A stretch of 64,000 bases of DNA from Halomonas sp. GFAJ-1 (GTDB taxonomy: Bacteria; Pseudomonadota; Gammaproteobacteria; Pseudomonadales; Halomonadaceae), in NCBI GenBank assembly GCA_002966495.1, contig CP016490.1:1860001-1924000 (forward strand), given 5' to 3'. Below, piece after piece: positions 46,189 to 56,315 of this stretch (the stretch's first letter is position 1; each line of letters starts with the position of its first letter). The translations under genes were made by a program, and so were the position numbers. A model generated the notes under the pieces. It did not search any database. It saw nothing but the letters and a program-made list of their open reading frames with translations, and was not told the DNA's origin.

Positions 46189-46842
46189 ATGCGCGATACT
46201 CAAATACGACGCACTTCACCATTAGTCTTGGCGGCCAGTGCACTGGGGTTAACCTTTGCATCCTCTGCTTTATGGGCAAATGACGCAGCCGAGCGCTTGA
46301 CCGAACGACTCGACCCGCTAGAGAGCTATCACGCAACGTTTGAGCAGCAGATATTAGGTGGTGATGGCGAGCGTTTGCAGAGTGCACGTGGTGAAATGTG
46401 GCTCTCGCGTCCCGGCATGCTGCGCTGGGAAGTGGAAGCGCCGTATTCACAAATTGTGGTATCAGACGGTAGCGATGTCCATCTGTATGACCCGGACCTG
46501 GAGCAGGTAACCGTGCAGGCAATGGATAACCGAGTGTCTCATACGCCTGCGCTTCTGCTGTCGGGTAGCGCCTCTGATTTGACCGCCAGCTACGAAGTGT
46601 TTTACGAGCAAGATAACGGGGATGATGTGTTCACTTTGATTCCCTCTTCTGCGGATACGCTGTTTGAAGAGCTAAGCATGGTGTTTGATAACCAAACGCT
46701 GACCGAGCTATGGATGATGGACAGCACAGGCCAGCGTACCGCTATTACGTTCAGCAATATTACTCGTAATGGCAATATCGACCGCAGCCTGTTTGATTTT
46801 GACATTCCAGAAGGCACGGATGTGATCCGCGAAGGGTTCTAA
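46189..46842 (+). CDS. lolA: Outer-membrane lipoprotein carrier protein LolA
   Basis: This 217-residue periplasmic chaperone shuttles lipoproteins from the LolCDE complex to LolB. A signal peptide ends near ASSALWA (about residue 30). The mature part has SYHATFEQQILGGDGERLQSARGEMWLSRPGMLRWEVEAP, whose halves match the family (FEQ...G...G.....RP..FRWE). PYSQIVVSDGSDVHLYDPDLEQVTV and the C-terminal FDFDIPEGTDVI are also typical. GGGAG precedes the ATG. It follows ftsK and converges with rarA, the conserved order. Confidence 0.93.
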   Translation: MRDTQIRRTSPLVLAASALGLTFASSALWANDAAERLTERLDPLESYHATFEQQILGGDGERLQSARGEMWLSRPGMLRWEVEAPYSQIVVSDGSDVHLYDPDLEQVTVQAMDNRVSHTPALLLSGSASDLTASYEVFYEQDNGDDVFTLIPSSADTLFEELSMVFDNQTLTELWMMDSTGQRTAITFSNITRNGNIDRSLFDFDIPEGTDVIREGF

Positions 46843-46873
46843 GACCCCCTGTTTTAGCGACGTTTTCGACCAT

Positions 46874-46897
46874 ATCAGGCGCCTTAGGGCGCCTGAT
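46874..46897. terminator. Bidirectional hairpin between lolA and rarA
   Basis: ATCAGGCGCC pairs with GGCGCCTGAT around TTAG. The stem covers the rarA stop codon (46884-46886) and lies 32 bases after the lolA stop. T-runs are short, so termination strength is uncertain. Confidence 0.65.
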
Positions 46898-48218
46898 CTG
46901 CTTCTTGGTCACGCTGCTCCCGCCACGCCATTATCTCCCCAAAGCGTTTTTCCTGTCCTAGCGTACTGGGCTCGTAAAAACGGGCGGTGGGTAGTGCGTC
47001 GGGCCAGCAGCTATGGGCACTGCCCGCTGGATAACCGTCAGGTTCGTTGTGGGCGTAGCGATACCCTTCACCGTGCCCTAGCTGCTCCATGAGTTTGGTG
47101 GGCGCATTACGTAAATAGCTAGGTACTTCTAACTGTGGCTGCTGCTGGGCAAACTGTTTGGCCGCTTTCCAAGCGCGGTCAATGCGGTTGCTCTTGGGAG
47201 CTACTGCTAAGTGAATAGCCGCATGGGCAATGGCCCGCTGGCCTTCGTAATCACCCAAACGTAAATACGCATCCCAGGCGGAAATTACCAAGGGTAAGGC
47301 GCGGGGGTCTGCATTGCCGACATCTTCAGAGGCAATGGCGGTTAAGCGGCGCACGATGTCTAGCGGGTCGCCACCGCCTTGTATAAAGCGCGCCATATAC
47401 AGTAAGGCTGCATCCGGGCGCGATGAGCGGATGGATTTATGAATCGCCGAAAGCAAGTCGTAATAGGCATCACCCTGCTTATCAAAGGCGCTTGATTGAT
47501 GGCCGACCACATCGGCCAGCACTGCTTTATTAAGCACTTCCCGGCCATTACTCGGTTCGGTAAAGTCGCAGGCGGTTTCCAGCAGCCCTAGTGCGCGGCG
47601 AGCATCACCTGCGCTGGCGTGTGCAAGCGCTTCCAGTACGCCTTCCTCAATGTCGATAGCGCGTTTACCCAAGCCCCTCTGCTGATCGCTTAGCGCCTGG
47701 CGCATAACCGTTATCAACTCATCCTGACTGAGGGGTTTAAGGACATAGACCCGGGCACGGGATAGCAGGGCTGAGTTCACTTCGAAGGAAGGATTTTCGG
47801 TCGTCGCGCCAATTAGGGTCAGCAGGCCTGACTCAACGTGTGGTAGAAGCGCATCCTGCTGGCTTTTGTTTAAGCGGTGAATCTCGTCTAAAAAAAGCAG
47901 TGTCGGCGAGGTACTTTGTTGGGCACGCTCAACCGCCAGGCGAATCTCTTTTACCCCGGCCATCACCGCGCTCAGGTGTTCCAAGTGAGCACTCGAGGCA
48001 CGCGCCAAAAGTTCTGCAAGCGTGGTCTTACCCACTCCAGGCGGCCCCCATAAAATCATTGAGCGCACCACACCAGACTCCGCCATGCGTCGCAGTGGTT
48101 TGTCTGGCCCTACCAGTGCTTGCTGGCCAACATAGTCGTCAAGCGTCAGCGGCCGCATGCGGTAAGCGAGCGGTGCATCCTCGGCGGGCGACGCAGGCTG
48201 GCGGTCAAAAAGATCCAT
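46884..48218 (-). CDS. rarA: Replication-associated recombination protein RarA (MgsA)
   Basis: This 444-residue AAA+ ATPase, related to clamp loaders, acts at stalled replication forks. Walker A is [18 protein letters not shown], Walker [18 protein letters not shown] and sensor 1 [20 protein letters not shown]. The C-terminal half has [23 protein letters not shown] and the [14 protein letters not shown] segment typical of RarA. The ATG at 48218 (MDLFDRQ) with GGAAG upstream is chosen; a start 16 codons earlier adds a non-conserved cysteine-rich stretch. Confidence 0.94.
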   Translation of the reverse strand: MDLFDRQPASPAEDAPLAYRMRPLTLDDYVGQQALVGPDKPLRRMAESGVVRSMILWGPPGVGKTTLAELLARASSAHLEHLSAVMAGVKEIRLAVERAQQSTSPTLLFLDEIHRLNKSQQDALLPHVESGLLTLIGATTENPSFEVNSALLSRARVYVLKPLSQDELITVMRQALSDQQRGLGKRAIDIEEGVLEALAHASAGDARRALGLLETACDFTEPSNGREVLNKAVLADVVGHQSSAFDKQGDAYYDLLSAIHKSIRSSRPDAALLYMARFIQGGGDPLDIVRRLTAIASEDVGNADPRALPLVISAWDAYLRLGDYEGQRAIAHAAIHLAVAPKSNRIDRAWKAAKQFAQQQPQLEVPSYLRNAPTKLMEQLGHGEGYRYAHNEPDGYPAGSAHSCWPDALPTARFYEPSTLGQEKRFGEIMAWREQRDQEADQAP

Positions 48219-48526
48219 GTAAACTTCCGTTGTAAATCGAGACGTTGAACAACACGCTATTAACAAGTGTCTGTGGTAAACAGTGACCTGTAAGACTACC
48301 TTTGGCTTAACCGACGAGAAAGCCTATCTGGACAGGCTTTAAACAACGCTAAAGAAAAAGCACCTGCGGTAGTCGCGGCGGCTGTCTAGCAATCGGCGCG
48401 GAACGCATGGTAAACAGTAATGCTAGTGTAGTTGAAACCAGTCAAAATCAGCAGATACCGCTGATGACCGCGTGCCAGGCTCCTGCTGGGGGCGGCAAGC
48501 ATGACACTTATAGAGGAGACGGCACG
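48219..48526. other. Intergenic region between rarA and the hemerythrin-like gene
   Basis: About 300 bases with divergent genes on either side, so promoters in both directions are expected. The only clear structure is a 7-bp hairpin AAAGCCT/AGGCTTT at 48319-48340. An open frame runs from 48407 into the next gene, but its first 40 codons do not look like protein of this family. Confidence 0.4.
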
Positions 48527-49072
48527 ATGTTAAACCAATTGCGTCTAGATCATGCCAATATGGCACGTATGCTCCATGTGCTTCAGCTTAAGCAGAAAAC
48601 TCTGGCGTTGGGGGAGCGCCCTAACTTTCAGTTGATGCGCGAAGTGGTGGACTACATTCTTTCCTATATGGACGGCTTTGCCACCCCGCTAGAGCGGATA
48701 TGTGTAGAGCGGCTAGAGGCCAAAGCGCCTGAACATCTCCCGCTGATGGAGCAAATGGCGGCTGACTATCGTGAGCTTAAACCGCGTCTGCAGCGGCTAT
48801 CCAACGATATCGATATGATCTTAATGGATAATATTTTGCCGATGGATCGTTTCGCACAAGATCTAAAAGCCTACCTGGAGGCGCATCGCGCTTACTTGCG
48901 CCGCGAGCGCGAAGGCTTGTTTCCGCTTATCGACAAACACTTTAGCCCTGAAGATATGCAGGAACTCCGCGAAGCCCTGCCAGAAGGGGCCGAGCAGGAG
49001 TTGGAGCGCCTTCAGCATGCTTATCCCGAGCTATATGCCGAGCTGTGTGGCGCTGAGGTGCCATCGCTCTAG
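48527..49072 (+). CDS. Hemerythrin-like helical protein lacking most metal ligands
   Basis: This 181-residue protein opens with LNQLRLDHANMARMLHVLQ, the first helix of cytoplasmic HHE hemerythrin domains. The other helices align in order. However, the usual HHPKED-type motif of helix 2 is replaced by FATPLERICVERL, and the later HxxxE ligand pair reads AYLRREREGLFPL, with tyrosine in place of histidine. Only the first-helix histidine and a few glutamates and isolated histidines remain, so a standard di-iron site is unlikely. GAGGAG stands before the ATG at 48527. It may have been repurposed as a regulator or stress protein; that is a guess. Families with this degeneration occur in related bacteria as far as I recall. 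Confidence 0.65.
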   Translation: MLNQLRLDHANMARMLHVLQLKQKTLALGERPNFQLMREVVDYILSYMDGFATPLERICVERLEAKAPEHLPLMEQMAADYRELKPRLQRLSNDIDMILMDNILPMDRFAQDLKAYLEAHRAYLRREREGLFPLIDKHFSPEDMQELREALPEGAEQELERLQHAYPELYAELCGAEVPSL

Positions 49073-49096
49073 GAATTCAAGAACTCTTCAGCGCAG

Positions 49097-49131
49097 AGCG
49101 GGGCGTGTTAAACTTACGCCCCGCTGTTTAT
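49097..49131 (+). terminator. Terminator after the hemerythrin-like gene
   Basis: AGCGGGGCGT pairs exactly with ACGCCCCGCT around a 9-base loop, followed by GTTTATT. It lies 25 bases after the stop. Confidence 0.75.
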
Positions 49132-49188
49132 TAATGGCTTGGAGAGGGCTGGCGTGGCAAGAGCGTATGATAGGTTGGGAACGCTGAC

Positions 49189-49992
49189 ATGGTAGGCCCT
49201 GTGCTGATTTTTGATTCAGGTGTAGGTGGTCTTTCCGTCGCTAACTCGTTGCGTTTGCACTACCCCAAGGTGGCGATGTGCTATGCCTGTGATAATGCTT
49301 GGTTGCCTTATGGGCTACGTGACGATGACACACTGGCTAAGCGCATTGTAGCGGTTTGCCAAGCGGCGGTTGCGGCGTGTCAGGCCAGCCTGTTAGTGGT
49401 TGCCTGCAATACCGCCAGCACGCTGGCGCTGGAAGGCCTTCGTCAAACCTTAACGATTCCAGTGGTGGGTACGGTGCCGGCCATTAAACCGGCAGCGCTG
49501 GCAAGCAAGACACGCCATATTGGCCTGCTAGCTACCACCGCGACGGTTAATCGGCCTTACACGCAGAGGCTAATCGAAAGCTTTGCCAGTGACTGCCTGG
49601 TGACGAAAGTAGCGGCAGACGCACTGGTCTCGGAGGCGGAAGCGTGGCTAGCTGGGACGCCGCTTAACGCTACCCGTATTCATCAAGCGCTGCTGCCGCT
49701 ATGGCAAGCCGCTCAGTCGACCCCCGCGCTAGATACTGTGGTGCTTGGCTGCACCCACTTCCCGCTGCTAAAACCTATGCTTGCAACGCTCACTCCAACG
49801 CCTCTGGCGTGGGTTGATTCCGGCGATGCCATTGCTCGACGAGTAGGTCAAATAGCCAAACAGCTGGCCTTTAGCATGGCTGACGGCCGCTGTTTTACCA
49901 CTGCGCCAGCGGATGCGCTGATTGACGGGTTCGCCCGCTATGGTTTTCGAGCGCCGCAGCGTTTAACCCTGCCCGACGCAGAGGCAGTGTAG
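49189..49992 (+). CDS. murI: Glutamate racemase
   Basis: This 267-residue enzyme makes D-glutamate for peptidoglycan. The opening FDSGVGGLSV is diagnostic. The two catalytic cysteines are C73 in VVACNTAST and C188 in VLGCTHFPLL. It matches the family length. It lies upstream of trmA on the same strand with a 60-base gap; in many bacteria murI and trmA-like genes are close. GGGAA precedes the ATG. Confidence 0.95.
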   Translation: MVGPVLIFDSGVGGLSVANSLRLHYPKVAMCYACDNAWLPYGLRDDDTLAKRIVAVCQAAVAACQASLLVVACNTASTLALEGLRQTLTIPVVGTVPAIKPAALASKTRHIGLLATTATVNRPYTQRLIESFASDCLVTKVAADALVSEAEAWLAGTPLNATRIHQALLPLWQAAQSTPALDTVVLGCTHFPLLKPMLATLTPTPLAWVDSGDAIARRVGQIAKQLAFSMADGRCFTTAPADALIDGFARYGFRAPQRLTLPDAEAV

Positions 49993-50052
49993 TAGCCCAT
50001 CTTCTTAGTTGCCCAAACGGTTAATGATTACCCATCTTTAAGAGGAGCCACC

Positions 50053-51165
50053 TTGGCGATCCCCACTGTCGATCCAGAACGCTACGCTGAGCAGCTAGCC
50101 GAAAAACGTACTTATATTGAGAGCACCTTCGCCCACTTTGCGCCCCCTGAGCTTGAAGTGTATCCCTCGCCGCCAAGCCACTACCGCCAACGCTGCGAGT
50201 TTCGTATTTGGCATGAAGAGGATGACCTTTTTTATGCCATGTTCGAGGTCGATCCAGAAAATCCCAAGAACAAAAAAGTGGTGCGCCTTGATCAGTTTCC
50301 GGTTGCCAGTAAGCATATCAATGCGCTGATGCCACGCTTGCGCGAGGCGTTTCTAGCCAGCGATGAGCTACGTCGCAGGCTGTTTCAAGTGGAGTTTCTG
50401 ACCACGCTTTCAGGGGAAGCCTTGGTCACGCTGATTTACCACCGCCCGCTAGAAGATGCTTGGGAAGCAGAAGCGCGTGAGCTAGAAAAAGCGCTGGGCA
50501 TTATGATTATTGGCCGCTCGCGCAAGCAGCGCATCGTCCTCACCCAGGACCACGTTTGGGAGCGCTTAACGGTAGATGGCCGTCCGCTGCACTACCAGCA
50601 AGTAGAGAACAGCTTTACCCAGCCCAACGCAAATATCTGTCAAACCATGCTGAGCTGGGCGCGTGAAGTGACCGCTGGCCGCCAAACAGAAGACTTGGTA
50701 GAGCTTTATTGCGGCAACGGCAACTTTACCATCGCTTTGGCGGATAACTTTCGCCGCGTGCTGGCGACTGAAATTTCCCGCACTTCGGTGGCTAGCGCTA
50801 ACGTCAACCTGGAAGCGAATAGCGTGACCAACGCCCAGGTGGGCAGAATGTCTGCAGAGGAGTTTTCCTCAGCGCTGAAAGGCGAAAAAGCTGGCCGCCG
50901 GGTGGCCGAGATGGGGTTGGAAAGCTACGATTTTTCTACGGTGCTGGTCGATCCACCGCGGGCAGGCTTAGACGAGCAGAGCTGTCAGCAAATCAGCGAA
51001 TACGAACAGATCGTCTATATTTCATGCAACCCTGCAACGCTCGCTGAAAATTTAACCATACTGACTAAGACCCACCGCATAGAACGGTTCGCGCTTTTTG
51101 ATCAGTTTCCCTTTACCCATCATTGTGAATGCGGGGTATGGCTCACGCGGCGTACGGCAGTGTGA
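50053..51165 (+). CDS. trmA: tRNA (uracil-5-)-methyltransferase TrmA
   Basis: This 370-residue SAM-dependent enzyme makes ribothymidine at position 54 of tRNA. The start resembles E. coli TrmA, with YAEQLAEKRTYIESTFAHF and YRQRCEFRIWHEEDDLFYAMF. SAM-binding motif I is LVELYCGNGNFTIALA, motif IV is VDPPRAGLD, and the catalytic nucleophile is in ISCNPATLAENL. There is no N-terminal TRAM domain, as expected for TrmA. It begins with TTG, with AAGAGGAGCC just upstream; no ATG fits. It follows murI on the same strand. Confidence 0.95.
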   Translation: MAIPTVDPERYAEQLAEKRTYIESTFAHFAPPELEVYPSPPSHYRQRCEFRIWHEEDDLFYAMFEVDPENPKNKKVVRLDQFPVASKHINALMPRLREAFLASDELRRRLFQVEFLTTLSGEALVTLIYHRPLEDAWEAEARELEKALGIMIIGRSRKQRIVLTQDHVWERLTVDGRPLHYQQVENSFTQPNANICQTMLSWAREVTAGRQTEDLVELYCGNGNFTIALADNFRRVLATEISRTSVASANVNLEANSVTNAQVGRMSAEEFSSALKGEKAGRRVAEMGLESYDFSTVLVDPPRAGLDEQSCQQISEYEQIVYISCNPATLAENLTILTKTHRIERFALFDQFPFTHHCECGVWLTRRTAV

Positions 51166-51338
51166 TCGTCAAATGTCAATAGTGCTTATGATGCACAAGC
51201 GGCATACACCATGAATAACCTGTCAGATGGTTAGGGTGGCGGCCACGGGTAGCGTAAGCTAGTGAGCAGCGTGGCCTAAAGGCCTATTGTTCTTCGTTTT
51301 TTGGCCATAGTCATGGCCCCAGGCAGTCGAGGTGATGG

Positions 51339-54300
51339 ATGCATTACGTTGCGATTGAAGAGAGTCGGCAGGATCTTTTAAAGCAGCTACAAGAGCGATT
51401 GAAAGCGCGATTGGAGCCTGCACGCGCGGCAGATGTTGAAGCTTTCGCTCGGCACTTTTATGCCACGGTTCCCGTTGAAGACTTGGTTGATCGTCGGCTC
51501 GACGATCTCTATGGCGCCACGCTATCGATTTGGCAGTTTCTGCAAAATCACGACCCCCTAAGCCCCAAAGTACGGGTGTTTAACCCCGATTTCGAAGAGC
51601 ATGGCTGGCAGTCTACCCACACTTTTGTGGCTGTTTTACATGAAGATATGCCATTTTTAGTCGACTCAGTGCGTATTGAGTTAAACCGCCGTGGTCTAAC
51701 GGTGCATGCTATTCAAAATGCCGTCTTCGCTGTTGCGCGTAATGGCCAGCATCAGCTAAAAGAGCTTGCCTCGCCACGGGATGAAGATGCGCCGGAAGCG
51801 CGGGAATCGCTCATCGTCATTGAGGTAGATCGCCATACTGACCCTGACGCATTGGCTAACATTGAAAGCAAATTGCGCGACGTACTGCGGGATGTGCGCA
51901 CCGCTGTAGGTGATTTTGACGCAATGTGCGGCCAAATAACCACTGCGATTCAAGAGCTTGAAAAAAACTGCCCACCACAGATCGACCCAGATGATCACGA
52001 AGAAGCCATCGCTTTTTTAGAGTGGTTGCTTAAGGACAACTTCACCTTCCTGGGTTACGACGAGTACTTACTGGAAGGCAATGAGTTACAGCGTGATCCC
52101 AATAGCGTGCTAGGTGTTTTCCGCCTTGATCAGCCGCGCTATCGGGAGCGTATTCGTACCGAAGAAGGTATCGATGAACATAACGACTATGTGCTGGTGC
52201 CTCAGCTACTGTCGTTTGCCAAAAGTGCCCACCACTCTCGGGTACACCGCCCCACGTATCCTGATTACATCACCGTTGATCGCTACGACGATGATGGCAA
52301 TGTCATCGGTGAACGGCGTTTCTTTGGCTTGTTCACTTCTACGGTGTACAACGAATCTCCGCGCAACATTCCGCTGTTGCGTCGTAAGTTGAAAGCCGTT
52401 ATGGATATTGCCGGTTTCAACCCGCACGGACACAACGGCAAACAGCTGTTTCAAGTGCTTGAAGTGTATCCCCGTGACGACCTGTTCCAGATTAGTACGG
52501 AATCGCTGGCCAGCACTGCGTTGGGTATTCTTAATATTCGTGAGCGCCGACAGGTACGTCTGTTTATTCGCGCGGATGTCAGCGGTAAGTTTTACTCTTG
52601 CTTAGTTTTTGTACCTCGGGATGTGTTCTCTACTGATCTGCGCCAGCGTATTCAAAATATGCTGTGTGACGAGCTAGATGCCCACTTTGGCGACTTCAAT
52701 ACCTATTTGTCGGAGTCAGTGCTGGCGCGTATTCAGCTTATTTTGCGCTTTAACGGTGATGCGCCTAGCCAGTACGACCTTAAACGTCTGGAAAGCAAAG
52801 TGGCACGCTTAGCGCGCAGCTGGCGCGATGACCTGCAGGCCGCAATGATCGAAGGGTTTGGCGAAGAGCGTGCCAATCTACTGACTGAGCAGTTCCAAGA
52901 GGCGTTCTCAGCCAGCTACCGTGAAGATTTTAATGCCCGCACGGCGGTGTTTGATGTACAGCATCTGTTGGATTTAGATGGTGGCGCAGACCTTTCGCTG
53001 TCGCTCTATCGCCCTCTTGAGGAGCAAGCGGGCGGTATGAACCTGAAGCTGTACCACCGTGAGTCGCAGATACCATTATCCGATGTTTTGCCGATGATGG
53101 AGAACTTAGGGCTGCGGGTGATTGGTGAGCGCCCCTACGATATCAACGCCCCTCAGCAGCGCTATTGGATTCATGACTTTGAGCTTGAGCACAGCCGTGA
53201 AGGTGTGAACTTAAGCGAAATGCGCGATACCTTCAGCGAAGCGTTTAAGCGTATTTGGGCAGGTGAAGCAGACAACGATGCCTTCAATCGGCTGATTATT
53301 GGGGCAGGGGTAGATTGGCGCGAAGTGGCCATGCTGCGCGGCTATGCCCGCTACTTAAAGCAGATCCGCTTTGGCATGTCCCAAGACTACATCGCGGCAA
53401 CACTGGTGAATTACCCGGCGATTACCCAAGGGCTGGTTGAGCTGTTCCGTCTGCGCTTTGACCCAGCGCATCAGCAGAGTGCAACCGACGACTGTGTGGC
53501 CCGTTTAAACGAGCACCTGGAGGGCGTGGCGAGCTTAAACGATGATCAATTGTTGCGCCGTTTTATGGAGCTTATTCAAGCCACGCTGCGTACCAACTAC
53601 TACCAGAAAGCTGATAACGGCGGCTTTAAAGACTACATCGCCTATAAGCTTGAGCCATCGAAAGTCACGGGCATGCCCAAGCCCCGCCCGGCGTTTGAAA
53701 TTTTTGTTTGTTCGCCAAGAGTAGAAGGCGTACACCTGCGCGGTGGCAAAGTAGCGCGGGGTGGCTTGCGCTGGTCTGACCGTCTGGAGGACTTCCGCAC
53801 CGAGGTGCTCGGCCTAGTTAAAGCACAACAGGTCAAAAATGCAGTCATCGTGCCGGTAGGCGCAAAGGGCGGCTTTGTGTGTAAGCGCATGCCGGAAAAT
53901 GCCGACCGTGAAACGCAGCAAAAGGAAGGTATCGCCTGTTACAAAATCTTTATCCGCGCGCTGTTAGATGTCACCGACAACCTCGTAGGTGGTGAGGTAG
54001 TGCCGCCACAAAACGTCGTGCGCCACGATGAAGATGACACCTATCTAGTTGTGGCCGCTGATAAAGGCACCGCGACTTTCTCGGACATCGCCAACGAGAT
54101 CTCGGTTGAGTATGGACACTGGCTGGGGGATGCGTTTGCCTCTGGCGGCGCCAATGGCTACGACCATAAGAAAATGGCGATTACCGCCCGCGGAGCCTGG
54201 GAGTCTGTTAAACGCCACTTCAAGAACCTCGGCATCAACACCCAGCAAGACCTGTTCACGGTAGTCGGTATTGGAGATATGGCCGGTGACGTGTTCGGTA

Positions 54301-56162
54301 ATGGTATGCTGCTGTCGGATAAAATTCAGCTGGTGGGGGCGTTTAACCACCTGCATATTTTTGTCGACCCCAATCCGGATGCAGACGCCGCCTTTGCTGA
54401 ACGTACGCGCCTGTTTAACCTGCCCCGCTCCAGTTGGGAAGACTACAGCGTAGAGTTGATTTCCAAAGGCGGCGGCGTGTTTAGCCGTAGCGCTAAATCC
54501 GTCGCCATCAGCCCTGAAATGCAGCAGGTATTTGGCATTCAAGAAACACGCCTATCCCCCAACGACCTGATTCGCGCCATGTTGAAAGCCAAGGTCGACC
54601 TGCTTTGGAATGGCGGCATCGGGACCTACGTGAAAAGCTCCGATGAAACCGACGCTGACGTGGGTGATAAAGCCAACGATGCACTGCGCATTAACGGCAC
54701 TGAGCTGCACTGCCGAGTGGTAGGTGAGGGCGGTAACCTCGGCTTTACTCAGCGTGGGCGGATGGAAGCCGCCGCCAACGGCGTGCGGGTTTACACCGAC
54801 TTTATTGATAACGCGGGTGGGGTTAACTGCTCCGACCACGAGGTCAATATCAAGATATTGATTGATGAAGTGGTTAAGCGTGGCGATATGACCGACAAGC
54901 AGCGCAACCAGCTGCTGGCGGATATGACAGAAGAGGTTGCTGATCTGGTTATTTTGGATAACTATCGCCAAACCCAGGCGCTTGACCTCTCGGAAATCCT
55001 TTCCCAGCAGGGAATGGGTCCCTTCCGCCGCTTTATCAGTGAGCTTGAGTCTGCCGGGCAGATCGACCGTGAACTTGAATTCTTGCCCGCTGACGATGTG
55101 CTGAAAGAGCGTGTCAGCAACAACCAGGGGATGCGCTTGCCGGAGCTGGCTGTGCTGATCTCCTATGCTAAGAGCACTCTGAAAGGCGATTTGATCAACT
55201 CAGATATACCAGATGATCCCTATATTCATCGCCACTTAGAGCGCCTGTTCCCGGCCGTGTTGACTGAGCGCTATCAGGGTGAGATGTATGAGCACCGCTT
55301 GAAGCGTGAAATCGTTGCTACTCAGGTGGCAAACGATTTGGTCGATCACATGGGCATTGTGTTCGTTCGCCGTTTGATGGATTCCACGGGAGCCGGGCGG
55401 GCCGATATCGCGCGTGCTTACATCGTTGCCCGTGATGCATTTAATCTGCCTGCCCTGTGGGCGCAGATTGAAGCGCTGGATAACCAAGTGCCGAGTCGTG
55501 TGCAGTACTCGATGATGCTCGAACTGATGCGCATGATCCGTCGTGCTACTCGCTGGTTCCTGCGTACCCACCTGGGGCTTTCTACTCACGATGCCATTGA
55601 GTTCTTTGGCCCGCGTTTGGCGCAGCTGCAAGAGGCTATTGGCGAGTTGCTAAGCGGTGAAGAGCAGGCTGCTTGGCGCAAGCGCTGTGATGAACTGCAG
55701 GAAGCTGGCGTGCCGGAAGCGTTGGCATCAACGGTGGCAGCGGCACCAAGCCTCTACGCTGGCCTGGGCATTATTCAAGCGGCACGAGTCACCAATGAGA
55801 AGCCCCAGCGGGTCGCCGAAGTGTTCTACGAGATCGGCAGCCGCCTGGAACTTCCCTGGATGATCCAGCAGGTAACTCACCTAGAAGTGCGCGATGCTTG
55901 GCAAGCGCAGGCAAGGGAGTCCTTCCGTGACGACATCGACCGCCAGCAGTTAGCGCTTACCACAAGCGTGCTGAAACTTGAGGTGGGCAGTCGCGATACC
56001 CAAGAGCGTGTCGCCCAATGGCTAGAGCAGCATGCTGAGCTGCATCGTCGCTGGTGCCGCTTGATTGATGAGGTTCGTGGCGGCAGTGAAGGTGGCTTTG
56101 CACTATTTGCCGTTGCTATTCGTGAACTGGTGGATCTCGCAGAGAGCGATAGCGAAGCGTAA
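51339..56162 (+). CDS. gdhB: NAD-specific glutamate dehydrogenase, large type
   Basis: This 1607-residue enzyme converts glutamate to 2-oxoglutarate and ammonia with NAD. It belongs to the 180-kDa class known from Pseudomonas and Streptomyces. A long N-terminal region with ACT-like regulatory parts (about 1-700) comes before the catalytic core. The core has GGLRWSDRLEDFRTEVLGL and VPVGAKGGFVCK with the substrate and catalytic lysines, then VVGIGDMAGDVFGNGML, the nucleotide-binding fold. GEGGNLGFTQRGRMEAA and the C-terminal helical region complete it. The length is standard for the family. GAGGTG lies six bases before the ATG. It stands as a single unit with a very strong terminator and probably serves glutamate breakdown. 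Confidence 0.96.
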   Translation: MHYVAIEESRQDLLKQLQERLKARLEPARAADVEAFARHFYATVPVEDLVDRRLDDLYGATLSIWQFLQNHDPLSPKVRVFNPDFEEHGWQSTHTFVAVLHEDMPFLVDSVRIELNRRGLTVHAIQNAVFAVARNGQHQLKELASPRDEDAPEARESLIVIEVDRHTDPDALANIESKLRDVLRDVRTAVGDFDAMCGQITTAIQELEKNCPPQIDPDDHEEAIAFLEWLLKDNFTFLGYDEYLLEGNELQRDPNSVLGVFRLDQPRYRERIRTEEGIDEHNDYVLVPQLLSFAKSAHHSRVHRPTYPDYITVDRYDDDGNVIGERRFFGLFTSTVYNESPRNIPLLRRKLKAVMDIAGFNPHGHNGKQLFQVLEVYPRDDLFQISTESLASTALGILNIRERRQVRLFIRADVSGKFYSCLVFVPRDVFSTDLRQRIQNMLCDELDAHFGDFNTYLSESVLARIQLILRFNGDAPSQYDLKRLESKVARLARSWRDDLQAAMIEGFGEERANLLTEQFQEAFSASYREDFNARTAVFDVQHLLDLDGGADLSLSLYRPLEEQAGGMNLKLYHRESQIPLSDVLPMMENLGLRVIGERPYDINAPQQRYWIHDFELEHSREGVNLSEMRDTFSEAFKRIWAGEADNDAFNRLIIGAGVDWREVAMLRGYARYLKQIRFGMSQDYIAATLVNYPAITQGLVELFRLRFDPAHQQSATDDCVARLNEHLEGVASLNDDQLLRRFMELIQATLRTNYYQKADNGGFKDYIAYKLEPSKVTGMPKPRPAFEIFVCSPRVEGVHLRGGKVARGGLRWSDRLEDFRTEVLGLVKAQQVKNAVIVPVGAKGGFVCKRMPENADRETQQKEGIACYKIFIRALLDVTDNLVGGEVVPPQNVVRHDEDDTYLVVAADKGTATFSDIANEISVEYGHWLGDAFASGGANGYDHKKMAITARGAWESVKRHFKNLGINTQQDLFTVVGIGDMAGDVFGNGMLLSDKIQLVGAFNHLHIFVDPNPDADAAFAERTRLFNLPRSSWEDYSVELISKGGGVFSRSAKSVAISPEMQQVFGIQETRLSPNDLIRAMLKAKVDLLWNGGIGTYVKSSDETDADVGDKANDALRINGTELHCRVVGEGGNLGFTQRGRMEAAANGVRVYTDFIDNAGGVNCSDHEVNIKILIDEVVKRGDMTDKQRNQLLADMTEEVADLVILDNYRQTQALDLSEILSQQGMGPFRRFISELESAGQIDRELEFLPADDVLKERVSNNQGMRLPELAVLISYAKSTLKGDLINSDIPDDPYIHRHLERLFPAVLTERYQGEMYEHRLKREIVATQVANDLVDHMGIVFVRRLMDSTGAGRADIARAYIVARDAFNLPALWAQIEALDNQVPSRVQYSMMLELMRMIRRATRWFLRTHLGLSTHDAIEFFGPRLAQLQEAIGELLSGEEQAAWRKRCDELQEAGVPEALASTVAAAPSLYAGLGIIQAARVTNEKPQRVAEVFYEIGSRLELPWMIQQVTHLEVRDAWQAQARESFRDDIDRQQLALTTSVLKLEVGSRDTQERVAQWLEQHAELHRRWCRLIDEVRGGSEGGFALFAVAIRELVDLAESDSEA

Positions 56163-56185
56163 ATCTTACGCCGAGCTGTCAGTAT

Positions 56186-56221
56186 AAGCCGTGCCCTGGT
56201 TCGCCAGGGCACGGCTTTTTT
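56186..56221 (+). terminator. Terminator of the glutamate dehydrogenase gene
   Basis: AAGCCGTGCCCTGG pairs with CCAGGGCACGGCTT (14 bp) around a TTCG tetraloop, then a run of T. A textbook intrinsic terminator with an extra-stable loop, 24 bases after the stop. Confidence 0.96.
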
Positions 56222-56315
56222 GTGGGCTGCTTACCCTGCGAACTGCTGTTGATGTGCGTTATACTGCGGCCGCCCCGCTTATGCTGCCTACCCATCGCCC
56301 AGGAGAGCCTTGCTG

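Noticed and set aside
48407..48526. A 40-residue N-terminal extension of the hemerythrin-like protein
   Set aside because: A clear GAGGAG site precedes the ATG at 48527, where similarity to the family starts.
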